Positions 29,672 through 38,795 are shown, numbered from the stretch's first letter. The stretch is 48,754 bases of DNA from Collimonas fungivorans (GCF_028292705.1 NZ_JAQGLV010000159.1:1-48754); one strand, 5' to 3'. Numbers and translations are program-made. The notes: a model not told the origin generated them from the sequence alone.

Positions 29672-30853
29672 ATGAAACACAAAACACTGGCGCTGCTGAC
29701 AGCAGCCGCCTCGCTGGCCGGCGCGAGCCAAGTCCGGGCGCAAAACGGCGTCACCATCTATGGCACCGCCGACGCTGCGATCATCTACTCCAGCAGCCAG
29801 CGCGGTCACGCCAACACCTATATGAACAGCGGCAACCTGAATGCCAGCAAACTGGGTTTCAGCGGCAGCGAGGACCTGGGCGGCGGCAGCAAAGCCATCT
29901 TCACGCTGGAGCAGGGATTCAACATCGACAACGGCGCCCAAAGCGATCCCAGCAAGGCGTTCAACCGCCAGTCCTTTATCGGATTGAGCAACAGCGGCTA
30001 CGGCACATTCACGCTCGGGCGCCAGTACACGCCGTATTGGCGTTACGTCGGCGGGCTGGGACCGACCGGCGTGCTGACAGGCGCCACCGGCGCCCATCCA
30101 GGCGACCTGGACGGCCTCGACACGACGATACGCATCAACAATTCCCTGGTCTATGCGACACCGGTGATAGCCGGTTTCCAGGGCAGCGCCTTGTACGGTT
30201 TCGGCGAAAATGCCGGCGCCATGGGATCCGGCAATACCGTGAGCGCGGCGCTGCTCTACAACATCAACGCGTTTAGCGTCGCACTGGGATACCTGAAGCT
30301 GACCAACAACAATCTGAAAGGTTTTGCGCCCTGGGATCCGAACGTCACGTCAGGCAGCTATGCCCAGTCTCCCGTCAACGCCGGTTATGCCTCCGCCAAG
30401 TCGGTGCAGATGATCGCCGCGGCCGCGCGGTACCAGGCATCGGGCAAGCTGATGCTGGGCCTGAATTTTTCCAATGTCCAGATGGCGCCCGGAGCGGATT
30501 CCTTGTTTACCCACCAGGCCAGTTTCAACACGGCAGGCCTGATTTCAAGCTACAAACTGACGCCGGCCATCACGGTCGCAGCCGGCTACAGCTATACGCG
30601 CGAAACGGCCGCCAACGGCATAAGCAACCCGGCCCGCTATCAGCAGCTGTCCCTGGAGCAGACCTACGATTTTTCTAAACGCACCGCGCTCTACTTCCTG
30701 GAAACCTATCAAAAGGCGTACGGCCAGACCTTGGGCAAAGATGGGGTGACAGCGGTCGACGCCGTCGCGGTGGTCGGCGATTCGCAAAATGGCACGCCGT
30801 CTTCCAACGGCAAGCAGTTTGTCGCGGCAGTCGGCATCCGCCATCAGTTTTAA
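29672..30853 (+). CDS. Outer-membrane porin, general Gram-negative (Burkholderiales) type
   Basis: A 23-residue signal peptide (MKHKTLALLTAAASLAGASQVRA) precedes QNGVTIYGTADAAI, the usual first beta strand of betaproteobacterial trimeric porins. The body has alternating strands with LGFSGSEDLGGGSKAIFTLEQGF and FNRQSFIGLSNSGYGTFTLGRQYTP, typical of the family, and it ends in phenylalanine (IRHQF) as needed for outer-membrane assembly. The 393-residue protein lies 28 bp after the GH31 gene behind GGGAG. It is therefore probably the substrate-entry porin for this operon, although the pore specificity cannot be read. Confidence 0.93.
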   Translation: MKHKTLALLTAAASLAGASQVRAQNGVTIYGTADAAIIYSSSQRGHANTYMNSGNLNASKLGFSGSEDLGGGSKAIFTLEQGFNIDNGAQSDPSKAFNRQSFIGLSNSGYGTFTLGRQYTPYWRYVGGLGPTGVLTGATGAHPGDLDGLDTTIRINNSLVYATPVIAGFQGSALYGFGENAGAMGSGNTVSAALLYNINAFSVALGYLKLTNNNLKGFAPWDPNVTSGSYAQSPVNAGYASAKSVQMIAAAARYQASGKLMLGLNFSNVQMAPGADSLFTHQASFNTAGLISSYKLTPAITVAAGYSYTRETAANGISNPARYQQLSLEQTYDFSKRTALYFLETYQKAYGQTLGKDGVTAVDAVAVVGDSQNGTPSSNGKQFVAAVGIRHQF

Positions 30854-30865
30854 CGGGGCTGCGCC

Positions 30866-30886
30866 GACGCTCCTCTACGGAGCGTC
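30866..30886. terminator. Hairpin between the porin gene and glcF
   Basis: Perfect 8-bp arms GACGCTCC / GGAGCGTC with a five-base loop lie in the short gap between convergent genes and overlap the glcF stop codon by two bases. There is no U-tract. It is a likely end point for porin transcription but not a canonical terminator. Confidence 0.5.
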
Positions 30887-32120
30887 AGGCCAGCGCCTGG
30901 TCCAGCAGTTCTATCCAGTGCCTGACCGGGGTCTGCGTGCCTGACTGCAGATGGGTCAGGCAGCCGATATTGGCGGAGACGATCATGTCCGGCTGGGTCG
31001 CCTGCAGGCTGTTCAGCTTGTTGTCGCGCAGGCGATACGACAGTTCCGGCTGCAATACGGAATAAGTGCCGGCCGAACCGCAGCACAAATGACTGTCGGC
31101 GCACAGCTGCACATCGACGCCGACGCTGCGCAACAGGCCTTCCACCTTGCCGCGGATCTGCTGGCCGTGCTGCAAGGTGCAGGGCGGATGGTAAGCCACG
31201 CGCTGGGGAAATTTACCCCGCAATTTTTCCTGCAGCTCCGCTTCGAACGCCGGCAAGATTTCGCTCAGGTCCTTGGTCAGCGCTGAAATGGCCTTGGCCT
31301 TGACGGCATAAAGCGGATCGGCTGCCAGCAGATGGCCGTATTCCTTGACCGTGACGCCGCAGCCGGAGGCAGTCATGACGATCGCCTCGACGCCCTGTCC
31401 ATTGCTGCCGATCACATACGGCCACCAGGCGTCGATATTGCGCCGCATGTCGTCCAGGCCGCCGGCCTGGTCGTTCAGGTGATAACGGATGGCGCCGCAG
31501 CAGCCGGCCTTGGGCGCCACCAGCAACTGCACTTCGAGCGCATCAAAAACCCGTGCCGCCGCGTGGTTGATATTGGGCGACATCGCGGGCTGTACGCAGC
31601 CATCCAGCAGCAGCATCTTGCGCGCATGCTCGCGGCGGGGGAAAATTCCCGCTTGCTGCTTTTCCGGAACCTTGTTTTTCAGTTTGCGCGGCAGCAGAGG
31701 CCGCAGCAATTGGCCAGCCGCCATGGCCGGCTTGAACAGCCAGGGGCGCGGCAAGAATTCTTTCAATAACTTGCGCGTCAGCTGCTGCGCGATGGGCCGC
31801 GGCACCTGGTCTTCCACCACCTTGCGGCCGATATCGAGCAGGCGGCCGTATTCGACCCCGGACGGACAGGTCGATTCGCAATTGCGGCAGGTCAGGCAGC
31901 GGTCCAGGTGGGACTGGGTCTTGACGGTGGCCTTGGTTCCTTCCAGCACCTGCTTGATCAGATAAATGCGGCCGCGCGGGCCATCCAGTTCATCGCCCAG
32001 CAGCTGATACGTCGGGCAGGTAGCTGTACAGAATCCGCAATGCACGCAGGCGCGCAGGATCGCATCGGCCTCCTTGCCTGCGCGTGTATTCTTGATGAAG
32101 TCGGCTAGATTGGTTTGCAT
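30885..32120 (-). CDS. glcF: Glycolate oxidase, iron-sulfur subunit
   Basis: GlcF carries electrons from the flavin subunit GlcD towards the quinone pool. The two 4Fe-4S motifs are CVHCGFCTATCP (about residues 25-36) and CLTCRNCESTCPSG (about 75-88). Two C-terminal CCG-type domains, which contain the DUF224/heterodisulfide-reductase pattern, are visible as KAGCCGAIRYHL and DSHLCCGSAGTYS. The 411 residues match the usual length. It follows glcE by 33 bp and completes the three-subunit glycolate dehydrogenase, which oxidises glycolate to glyoxylate. Confidence 0.95.
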   Translation of the reverse strand: MQTNLADFIKNTRAGKEADAILRACVHCGFCTATCPTYQLLGDELDGPRGRIYLIKQVLEGTKATVKTQSHLDRCLTCRNCESTCPSGVEYGRLLDIGRKVVEDQVPRPIAQQLTRKLLKEFLPRPWLFKPAMAAGQLLRPLLPRKLKNKVPEKQQAGIFPRREHARKMLLLDGCVQPAMSPNINHAAARVFDALEVQLLVAPKAGCCGAIRYHLNDQAGGLDDMRRNIDAWWPYVIGSNGQGVEAIVMTASGCGVTVKEYGHLLAADPLYAVKAKAISALTKDLSEILPAFEAELQEKLRGKFPQRVAYHPPCTLQHGQQIRGKVEGLLRSVGVDVQLCADSHLCCGSAGTYSVLQPELSYRLRDNKLNSLQATQPDMIVSANIGCLTHLQSGTQTPVRHWIELLDQALA

Positions 32121-32153
32121 GGCTTGCTGGCTAGAGCTTGGTTAAGGTTCGGA

Positions 32154-33227
32154 CTAGAAATCCTGATACATGCGGCCGACATTAAAAATCGCCGCCGGAT
32201 CGAAACTGGCTTTCAAGCGCCGGTGAATCTGCGCCAGCGCCGGCGCCAGCGGATGAAATACGCCGGCATCTTTGTCACCTCCACGGTACAGGGTGGCATG
32301 GCCGCCGGCGGCGGCAGCCGCGCTCCGGATCGCCTGCGCGTCGGTGTCGGTGAACAGCCAGCGCTGCGCCCCGCCCCACTCGACCAGCGTGGCGCCGGGC
32401 AATGCCAGCGGCGCTGCGGTCGACGGCAGCGCCAGCCGCCACAAGGGTTTCTGTGCGGCCGCCAGTGCAAAAAAGGCGTGAGTCTGCTCACGCAGCGCCT
32501 GCCAGAAATCGTCCGCATCGGCGACCGCTTCACCACCAAGGTTCTTTTCGGCAGCGCTCACCGCGGCCTGCGCGCCGGACAGGCGCAGCGTCAGCTGGCC
32601 ATCTTGCCAGCAACTGGCGGAAATCGGCAAGGGCAAGCCGCCCCACTGGTTGAGGCTGCGTATCGCCTCGGCTTCGCCCATCGTAAACCGGCGACTGCTG
32701 CTGGCGAGTGGGCGCGGCAATACTTTCAGCGAAACTTCGAGAATCAAACCAAGGGTGCCAAGCGAGCCGGCCAGCAGACGCGATACATCGTATCCCGCCA
32801 CATTCTTCATGACCTGGCCGCCGAAATGCAGGATATCGCCTTTGCCGTCCATCAGCACCGCGCCCAGCACGAAGTCGCGCAATGCGCCGACCGCCTGCCG
32901 CGACGGGCCGGACAAGCCGCTGGCGACCATGCCGCCCAGCGTAGCGGCGCTGCCGAAATGCGGCGGTTCGAATGGCAGCATCTGGTTGTGCTGCGCCAGC
33001 AGCGTTTCGATTTCGGCCAGCGGCGTGCCGCAGCGCGCGGTAATCACCAGTTCGGTCGGCTCATAATCGATGACGCCGCTGTAACCGCGCGTATCCAGCA
33101 GTTCACCCTGCACCTGCTGGCCGTACCAGCGCTTGCTGCCGCCGCCGCGGATTTCCAGCTGCCGGCGCTCTGCCGCAGCAGCGAGAATCTGCCCCTTGGC
33201 CTGCTGCTTGAATAATTCTGGATCCAT
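32154..33227 (-). CDS. glcE: Glycolate oxidase, FAD-binding subunit GlcE
   Basis: GlcE is the second FAD-binding subunit of glycolate dehydrogenase. The 357-residue product from the ATG at 33227 has the PCMH-type FAD domain: LEIRGGGSKRWYG, EPTELVITARCGTPLAEIE, PFEPPHFGSAATLGGMVASGLSGPSR and VGALRDFVLGAVLMDGKGDILHFGGQVMKNVAGYDVSRL, the family signature. The track start at 33266 is a TTG that would overlap glcD; the ATG leaves a 16-bp gap after glcD. The C-terminal half is more variable, as is usual. Confidence 0.94.
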   Translation of the reverse strand: MDPELFKQQAKGQILAAAAERRQLEIRGGGSKRWYGQQVQGELLDTRGYSGVIDYEPTELVITARCGTPLAEIETLLAQHNQMLPFEPPHFGSAATLGGMVASGLSGPSRQAVGALRDFVLGAVLMDGKGDILHFGGQVMKNVAGYDVSRLLAGSLGTLGLILEVSLKVLPRPLASSSRRFTMGEAEAIRSLNQWGGLPLPISASCWQDGQLTLRLSGAQAAVSAAEKNLGGEAVADADDFWQALREQTHAFFALAAAQKPLWRLALPSTAAPLALPGATLVEWGGAQRWLFTDTDAQAIRSAAAAAGGHATLYRGGDKDAGVFHPLAPALAQIHRRLKASFDPAAIFNVGRMYQDF

Positions 33228-33243
33228 ATTGTTCTGGTCTGCT

Positions 33244-34743
33244 CTAGAAGCGGGGGAGTTCCGCAAATTTCAGCTGGCCGCGCTGCACATGCATCTTGCC
33301 GTACTCGGCGCAACGCTGCAAAGTGGGAATCGCCTTGTCCGGGTTCAACAGGAATGCAGTATCGAAGGCGCGTTTGACATTAAAGAAAGCCTCGCGCTCC
33401 AGCGGTGAAAACTGCACGCACATCGAGTTGATCTTTTCGATGCCGACGCCGTGTTCGCCCGTGATAGTGCCGCCGACGGCAACGCACAGTTCAAGGATCT
33501 CGGCGCCGAACTCTTCCGCGCGATGGAATTCGCCCGGCACATTGGCATCGAACAGAATCAGCGGATGCAGGTTGCCGTCGCCGGCATGGAACACATTGGC
33601 GCAGCGCAGGCCGTATTTGTTTTCCATCTGTTCGATGCCCAGCAGCACCTGGGCCAGGTTCTTGCGCGGGATGGTGCCGTCCATGCAGTAATAATCGGGT
33701 GAAATGCGGCCGGCTGCCGGAAAGGCATTCTTGCGGCCAGACCAGAAACGCAGGCGCTCCGCCTCGGAGGTCGAGACTTCGATGCGGGTGGCGCCGCTGG
33801 CGTTGAGCACTGCGCTCATGCGGCCGATTTCTTCTTCCACCTCTTCTGCGGTGCCGTCCGATTCGCATAACAGGATGGCGGCGGCGTCGATATCGTAGCC
33901 GGCCTTGACGAAGGGTTCCACCATGCGCGAACTGGTGCGGTCCATCATCTCCAGGCCAGCCGGGATGATGCCGGCGGCGATCACGTTGGCGACCGCGTTG
34001 CCGCTCTTCACCACGTCGTCGAACGAAGCCATGATGACGCGCGCCGCCTGCGGTTTGGGAATCAACTTGACCGTGACCTCGGTGACCACACCCAGCATGC
34101 CTTCAGAGCCGATGAAAACCGCCAGCAAGTCGAGGCCGGGCGCATCCAGCGCAGCGTTGCCGAGTTCGACCACCTCGCCTTCAATGGTCACCATCCGCAC
34201 ACGCAATACGTTATGCACGGTAAGACCGTATTTCAGGCAGTGCACGCCGCCCGAATTCTCCGCCACGTTGCCGCCGATGGTGCAGGCGATCTGCGACGAC
34301 GGGTCCGGCGCGTAATACAGGCCATGCGCGGCCGCCGCTTCGGAAATGGCCAGGTTGCGCACGCCCGGCTGCACCACCGCAGTCCGTGCATACGGATCAA
34401 GCTTGACGATGCGGGTAAATTTGGCGGTGGACAAGACCACGCCGTCGGCGATCGGCATGGCGCCGCCGGACAGCCCGGTGCCTGCGCCGCGCGGCACGAT
34501 AGGCACTTTGAGATCGCGGCAAGCCTTGAGGATGGCCACCACCTGTTCCTCGTTCTCGGGCAGCGCCACTACCATCGGTGTCTGCCGATAGGCGGCCAGG
34601 CCATCGCATTCGTAGGGCCGGGTATCTTCGATATTGGATAACAGCGCGTGTGCCGGCAGCAGCGCCCGTAAAGCACTGACTACCTGCTGTTGGCGGGCCG
34701 GGCTAAAGGTGGACTCGGCGGGCGCTGCTGTTTCCGCGTTCAT
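33244..34743 (-). CDS. glcD: Glycolate oxidase, catalytic flavin subunit GlcD
   Basis: GlcD binds FAD and oxidises glycolate to glyoxylate. The 499 residues have the FAD_binding_4 domain (VPIVPRGAGTGLSGGAMPIADGVVLS, PDPSSQIACTIGGNVAENSGGVHCLKYGLT) and the FAD_oxidase_C domain with NVFHAGDGNLHPLILFD and GGTITGEHGVGIEK, where the family's catalytic histidines lie. The start is the ATG at 34743, with a weak Shine-Dalgarno. It is the first gene of glcDEF. A LysR gene and a second FAD oxidase gene lie just upstream in the same direction. Confidence 0.96.
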   Translation of the reverse strand: MNAETAAPAESTFSPARQQQVVSALRALLPAHALLSNIEDTRPYECDGLAAYRQTPMVVALPENEEQVVAILKACRDLKVPIVPRGAGTGLSGGAMPIADGVVLSTAKFTRIVKLDPYARTAVVQPGVRNLAISEAAAAHGLYYAPDPSSQIACTIGGNVAENSGGVHCLKYGLTVHNVLRVRMVTIEGEVVELGNAALDAPGLDLLAVFIGSEGMLGVVTEVTVKLIPKPQAARVIMASFDDVVKSGNAVANVIAAGIIPAGLEMMDRTSSRMVEPFVKAGYDIDAAAILLCESDGTAEEVEEEIGRMSAVLNASGATRIEVSTSEAERLRFWSGRKNAFPAAGRISPDYYCMDGTIPRKNLAQVLLGIEQMENKYGLRCANVFHAGDGNLHPLILFDANVPGEFHRAEEFGAEILELCVAVGGTITGEHGVGIEKINSMCVQFSPLEREAFFNVKRAFDTAFLLNPDKAIPTLQRCAEYGKMHVQRGQLKFAELPRF

Positions 34744-34840
34744 TCTATTTTCCCATTGGCAGGCTGGCTATCGGAGGGTGTGTTTTCTGTTATCGAGTAT
34801 AACGATATTGTGTTTTTTACAGAACAACTTCCTCGGATAT

Positions 34841-34885
34841 CCGCCTGAAAAGCTTGCGCCGCGCAGGTGAAATATTTTCAGGCGG
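34841..34885. repeat. Inverted repeat between lysR and glcD
   Basis: Perfect 11-bp arms CCGCCTGAAAA / TTTTCAGGCGG are separated by 23 bp. It lies about 100-140 bp upstream of glcD on the transcribed strand and just after the LysR stop. It could be a terminator-like hairpin of lysR or a paired regulator site for glcD. Confidence 0.6.
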
Positions 34886-34898
34886 CCGGCAATGCAGC

Positions 34899-35804
34899 TC
34901 AAATGCGGCTGAAAGTATCCTTCATCCATTCGATGAAAGTCGTCACTTCCGGCCGTTCCTGCGGTTTTTGCTGGTACACCAGGTAGTAGGCATGGGGCGG
35001 CGAAGTCAGGCTGATGTCGAACAGTTGCACCACTTCCCCTTGCGCAATCATTTGCTGTGCAAAATGCTTGCGGGTCAGGCCGACGCCATGGCCATGGCGC
35101 ACCAGTTCCAGCAACAGGCCGAGGTCGTCGGCGCGCAAGCCGGAGGACGGCTCGGGCCAGTCCAGGCCGGCCGCCTGGAACCATGGCTGCCAAGGCTCCA
35201 GGGCCGAACGCAGCAGGCTTGCCTTGCGCAGGTCGGCAGGCTGGTGCAGCGGACCGACTTTCTTCAGGTATGCGGGGCTGGCGACGGCAAAGGTAGGTTC
35301 TTCGAACAGTTTCTCGGTGGTGGTGTTGGGATACTTGCCGGCGCCGAAACGCACTTCCAGGTCGCTCTCGGTCAGACTCAGGTCGTAGAGCGGCACCGAC
35401 AGGAATATCTCGACCACGATCTCGGGGTGCCGGCTGGCAAACCCGTGCAGGTGCGGAATCAGCAGCTGGCGGGCAAAAGTCGGCGGCGCGGTGATCTTGA
35501 CGCGCGGCTGCACCTGGGCGTTACGCTGCGGCAGCGGGAACTCAGTCAAGGTGCGCAAGGCGCTGCGCACCACTTCCAGGTAACGGTGGCCGAATTCGGA
35601 CAAGGTGACCGTCCTGCCTTCGCGCGAGAACAGGCGCTCGCCGACGAAATCTTCCAGCAAACGGATGCGGTGCGACAGCGCCGACGGCGTAATGCACAGC
35701 TCGTCCGCCGCCAGTGCAAATGACCGATGGCGGGCGGCGGCTTCAAACGCGGACAAGGCATGCACAGGCGGCAGGCGATTGACCAATGGGGTCTTATTCG
35801 ACAT
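34899..35804 (-). CDS. LysR-family regulator, GcvA-like
   Basis: From the ATG at 35804 the product has 301 residues. The N-terminal helix-turn-helix reads LPPVHALSAFEAAARHRSFALAADELCITPSALSHRIRLLEDFVGERLFSREGR, a pattern typical of the GcvA/AmpR-like subgroup. The LysR substrate domain follows (FASRHPEIVVEIFLSVPLYDL). The track start is a GTG four codons upstream which would overlap the preceding stop. It begins 5 bp after the D-lactate dehydrogenase-like gene and lies before glcDEF in the same direction. It may control either or both, and glycolate or lactate is a possible effector (inference). Confidence 0.85.
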   Translation of the reverse strand: MSNKTPLVNRLPPVHALSAFEAAARHRSFALAADELCITPSALSHRIRLLEDFVGERLFSREGRTVTLSEFGHRYLEVVRSALRTLTEFPLPQRNAQVQPRVKITAPPTFARQLLIPHLHGFASRHPEIVVEIFLSVPLYDLSLTESDLEVRFGAGKYPNTTTEKLFEEPTFAVASPAYLKKVGPLHQPADLRKASLLRSALEPWQPWFQAAGLDWPEPSSGLRADDLGLLLELVRHGHGVGLTRKHFAQQMIAQGEVVQLFDISLTSPPHAYYLVYQQKPQERPEVTTFIEWMKDTFSRI

Positions 35805-35809
35805 TGGAC

Positions 35810-37219
35810 TTACCACCGGATTATTTTCCCGGGATTCATGATGTTCTTCGGATCAAATGCATGTTTCAGCGCACGCATGGTGGCGATCGCTTCCACCCCA
35901 TGCTCTTCAATCAGGAAATCGATCTTGTGCAGGCCGACGCCATGCTCGCCGGTGCAAGTGCCGTCCATGCCGATGGCGCGGCTGACCATGCGCGCATTGA
36001 CGCCCTCGGCGCGCGCAATGTCGGCGGCATCGTCGGGATCGACCAGCATCTGCACATGGAAATTGCCGTCGCCGACATGGCCGATGATCGAATACACCAT
36101 GCCGTTGGCCTCGCAATCGGCCTTGGTCTCGAGGATGCATTCCGCCAGGCGCGAGATCGGCACGCAGCAATCGGTGGAAATCGCGCGGCTGCCGGGGCGC
36201 AATTGCAGCAAGGCGAAATAGGCGTTGTGACGCGCGGTCCATAAGCGCGAACGGTCTTCCGGCCGGGTCGCCCATTCGAAACCTACAGCGTGATGTTCAG
36301 CCACCACCGCCTGCACCAGCTCCGCCTGTTCCTTGACGCCATTCTCGCTGCCGTGGAATTCAAACAGCAGCAGCGGTTGTTCCGGCAGCGCCAGCTTGGA
36401 ATGCGCATTGATGGCGCGCACGCCGTTTTCATCCAGCAGCTCTACCCTGGCCACCGGCACGCCCAGCTGTATGGTCTGGATCACGGCGTTGACGGCGTCG
36501 GCGATGTTCTGGAACGAACAGACCGCGGCGGAAATGGCTTCCGGTTGCGGATAGAGCTTGACGGTCACTTCGGTGATCACGCCCAGCGTGCCTTCGCTGC
36601 CGACGAAGATGCGCGTCAGGTCGTAGCCTGCCGCCGATTTTTTGGCGCGGGTGCCGGTCTTGATGATGCGGCCGTCGGCGGTCACCACCGTCAGCGCCAG
36701 CGTGTTCTCGCGCATGCTGCCGTAGCGTACGGCGTTGGTGCCGGAAGCGCGGGTCGCCGCCATGCCGCCGATCGAGGCATCGGCGCCGGGATCGATGGGA
36801 AAGAACAGGCCGCTGTCCTTGATCTCGTGGTTCAGCTGCTTGCGGGTGACGCCGGTCTGCACCGTCGCCGTCAGGTCCTCGGCATGGATCGCCAGCAAGC
36901 GGTTCATGCGCGACAGGTCGATGGAAATCCCGCCTTGCAGCGCCAGCACATGGCCTTCCAGCGAAGTGCCGCTGCCGAAAGGAATCACCGGGACCACATA
37001 TTCGCTGCACAGCTTGACCAGCGCGGCCACCTCTTCGGTCGATTCGACGAATACCACGGCATCCGGCAGCATGGGGTCATACGAAGAGGCATCGCGGCCA
37101 TGATGTTCGCGCATCGCCACGGCGGTCGAGAAACGTTCGCCAAACAGGGCGCCGAGGGTGGCAAGCAAGGCGTCGGGCAACGGTTTCTTCAGGGCGGCGA
37201 GATCGGCTATGTGATTCAT
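35810..37219 (-). CDS. FAD-linked oxidase, D-lactate dehydrogenase (cytochrome) type
   Basis: The 469-residue protein has the same two-domain plan as GlcD: FAD_binding_4 (VVPVIPFGSGTSLEGHVLALQGGISIDLSRMNRL; DPGADASIGGMAATRASGTNAVRYGSMREN) and FAD_oxidase_C (YSIIGHVGDGNFHVQML; GTCTGEHGVGLHKIDFLIEEHG). These motifs match the mitochondrial-type D-lactate dehydrogenase (LDHD/Dld) branch better than GlcD. It would oxidise D-lactate or another D-2-hydroxy acid. AAGGAGA stands before the ATG. The lysR gene follows after 5 bp, so the two are probably one transcript. Confidence 0.88.
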   Translation of the reverse strand: MNHIADLAALKKPLPDALLATLGALFGERFSTAVAMREHHGRDASSYDPMLPDAVVFVESTEEVAALVKLCSEYVVPVIPFGSGTSLEGHVLALQGGISIDLSRMNRLLAIHAEDLTATVQTGVTRKQLNHEIKDSGLFFPIDPGADASIGGMAATRASGTNAVRYGSMRENTLALTVVTADGRIIKTGTRAKKSAAGYDLTRIFVGSEGTLGVITEVTVKLYPQPEAISAAVCSFQNIADAVNAVIQTIQLGVPVARVELLDENGVRAINAHSKLALPEQPLLLFEFHGSENGVKEQAELVQAVVAEHHAVGFEWATRPEDRSRLWTARHNAYFALLQLRPGSRAISTDCCVPISRLAECILETKADCEANGMVYSIIGHVGDGNFHVQMLVDPDDAADIARAEGVNARMVSRAIGMDGTCTGEHGVGLHKIDFLIEEHGVEAIATMRALKHAFDPKNIMNPGKIIRW

Positions 37220-37329
37220 TGGAAGGTCTCCTTATCCTCTGAATTTTACTCTGCGGGACCGCGCTCTGCTGGTGTAAAGTACAAGCACCCGCATTCCACC
37301 CCGAACCAACCGGAAAAAAGCAGAAAAAC

Positions 37330-37887
37330 ATGGGCAACCGACTCTCGAAGATCGCCACGCGCACCGGCGACAAAGGCACGACCGGCCTCGGCGACGGCAG
37401 CCGCACCGACAAGGACAGCCTGCGCATCCAGGCCATCGGCGATGTCGACGAGCTGAATTCGCAACTGGGCCTGCTGCTGTGCGAACAACTGGCCGTGGGA
37501 CTGCGCGAAGCATTGCTATCGATACAACACGATCTGTTCGATCTCGGCGGCGAACTGTGCATTCCCGGTTATGCGCTGGTCAGCGCGGCGCAGGTGGCCC
37601 GGCTCGACGACCTGCTGGAAAAATACAATGCCGACCTGCCGCCGCTCAAGGATTTCATCCTGCCGGGCGGCAACCGCCCGGCGGCGCTGGCGCATGTCTG
37701 CCGCACGGTCTGCCGGCGCGCAGAACGCAGCATCGTCAGCCTGGGCAAGAGTGAAACGGTGAATGAGGCAGTGCGGCAGTATGTGAACCGCCTGTCGGAC
37801 TTGCTGTTCGTGCTGTCGCGGGTGCTGAACCGCGCGGATGGCGGCAGCGATGTGCTGTGGCAGAAGGACCGCTTGCGCGATACGTAA
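37330..37887 (+). CDS. Cob(I)alamin adenosyltransferase, PduO type
   Basis: This enzyme attaches the adenosyl group of ATP to cob(I)alamin to make coenzyme B12. The 185 residues contain the ATP-binding N-terminus KIATRTGDKGTTGLGDGSR, IGDVDELNSQLGLLL, FILPGGNRPAALAHVCRTVCRRAER, and the C-terminal NRLSDLLFVLSRVLNR, all signatures of the PduO-type five-helix family. It is divergent from the D-lactate dehydrogenase gene across 110 bp and stands alone, with no cobalamin synthesis or B12-dependent gene in the window. Confidence 0.94.
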   Translation: MGNRLSKIATRTGDKGTTGLGDGSRTDKDSLRIQAIGDVDELNSQLGLLLCEQLAVGLREALLSIQHDLFDLGGELCIPGYALVSAAQVARLDDLLEKYNADLPPLKDFILPGGNRPAALAHVCRTVCRRAERSIVSLGKSETVNEAVRQYVNRLSDLLFVLSRVLNRADGGSDVLWQKDRLRDT

Positions 37888-37943
37888 AAGAACGGGATGA
37901 GGCCGCAATCGACATCATCCCGCCCGCTTTGGATCAATCGCGC

Positions 37944-38747
37944 TTATTTGCTCCGCTTGTCGTGTTCGATCAATGCATACGCCGAATGGTTGTGGATAGA
38001 CTCGAAGTTTTCCGCTTCCAGCACATAGGCCAGCACCCGCGGCTCGTTGTTCAGGGCCACCGCGACGTCGCGCACCAGGTCTTCGACGAACTTCGGATTT
38101 TCATAAGCGCGCTCGGTCACGTATTTTTCGTCCGGGCGCTTCAGCAGGCCGAACAGTTCGCATGACGCCTGCGCTTCGATCTTCGCGATCAGCTCGTCGA
38201 CCTGGATCTCGCCGTCCAGCACTGCGTTGACGGTGATGTGCGAGCGCTGGTTGTGTGCGCCGTAGGCAGAAATCTGCTTCGAGCAAGGGCACAGGCTGGT
38301 CACCGGCACCAGCACTTTCAACGTGATTTCCAGCTGGCCCTGGCTGATCTCGCCGGTCAGGCCCACTTCGTAATCCATCAGGCTCTGCACGCCGGAGACC
38401 GGCGCTGTCTTGTTGATGAAATACGGGAAAGTCAGCTCGATGCGGCCGCGTTCGGCGTCCAGCAGGGTCACCATCTTGCGCATCAGGTCGCCGAACGAAG
38501 CAACATCCAGCGGCCCTTGCAGGCCTTCCAGCAAGGCGATGAAGCGCGACATGTGGGTGCCCTTCTGCTGTTCCGGCAGATGCACGTACATGTTCCAGCT
38601 GCCGATGGTCGGCTGCGCGGTGGCCGCGGTGCGCACGGTCACCGGATAACGCACGCCTTTTACGCCAACGCGCTGGATCGCCAGGTGGCGGGTGTCGACG
38701 CTGCTTTGCACGTCTGGAATCGTCAGATTGTGGTCACGAGTATTCAT
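37944..38747 (-). CDS. folE2: GTP cyclohydrolase FolE2 (type IB)
   Basis: FolE2 makes 7,8-dihydroneopterin triphosphate from GTP, the first step of folate and queuosine synthesis, and unlike FolE it does not strictly need zinc. From the ATG at 38747 it has 267 residues behind AAAGG; the track start is nine codons further out. The family pattern is seen in [24 protein letters not shown] and [23 protein letters not shown], where the active-site cysteine is in CPC (Cys153/155). The C-terminal [16 protein letters not shown] segment fits too. It stands alone, 165 bp downstream of dxs. Confidence 0.94.
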   Translation of the reverse strand: MNTRDHNLTIPDVQSSVDTRHLAIQRVGVKGVRYPVTVRTAATAQPTIGSWNMYVHLPEQQKGTHMSRFIALLEGLQGPLDVASFGDLMRKMVTLLDAERGRIELTFPYFINKTAPVSGVQSLMDYEVGLTGEISQGQLEITLKVLVPVTSLCPCSKQISAYGAHNQRSHITVNAVLDGEIQVDELIAKIEAQASCELFGLLKRPDEKYVTERAYENPKFVEDLVRDVAVALNNEPRVLAYVLEAENFESIHNHSAYALIEHDKRSK

Positions 38748-38795
38748 GCTTAACCTTTGAATGAAAGATCGCATGGGAGCGATCTGGTCCCGCTG

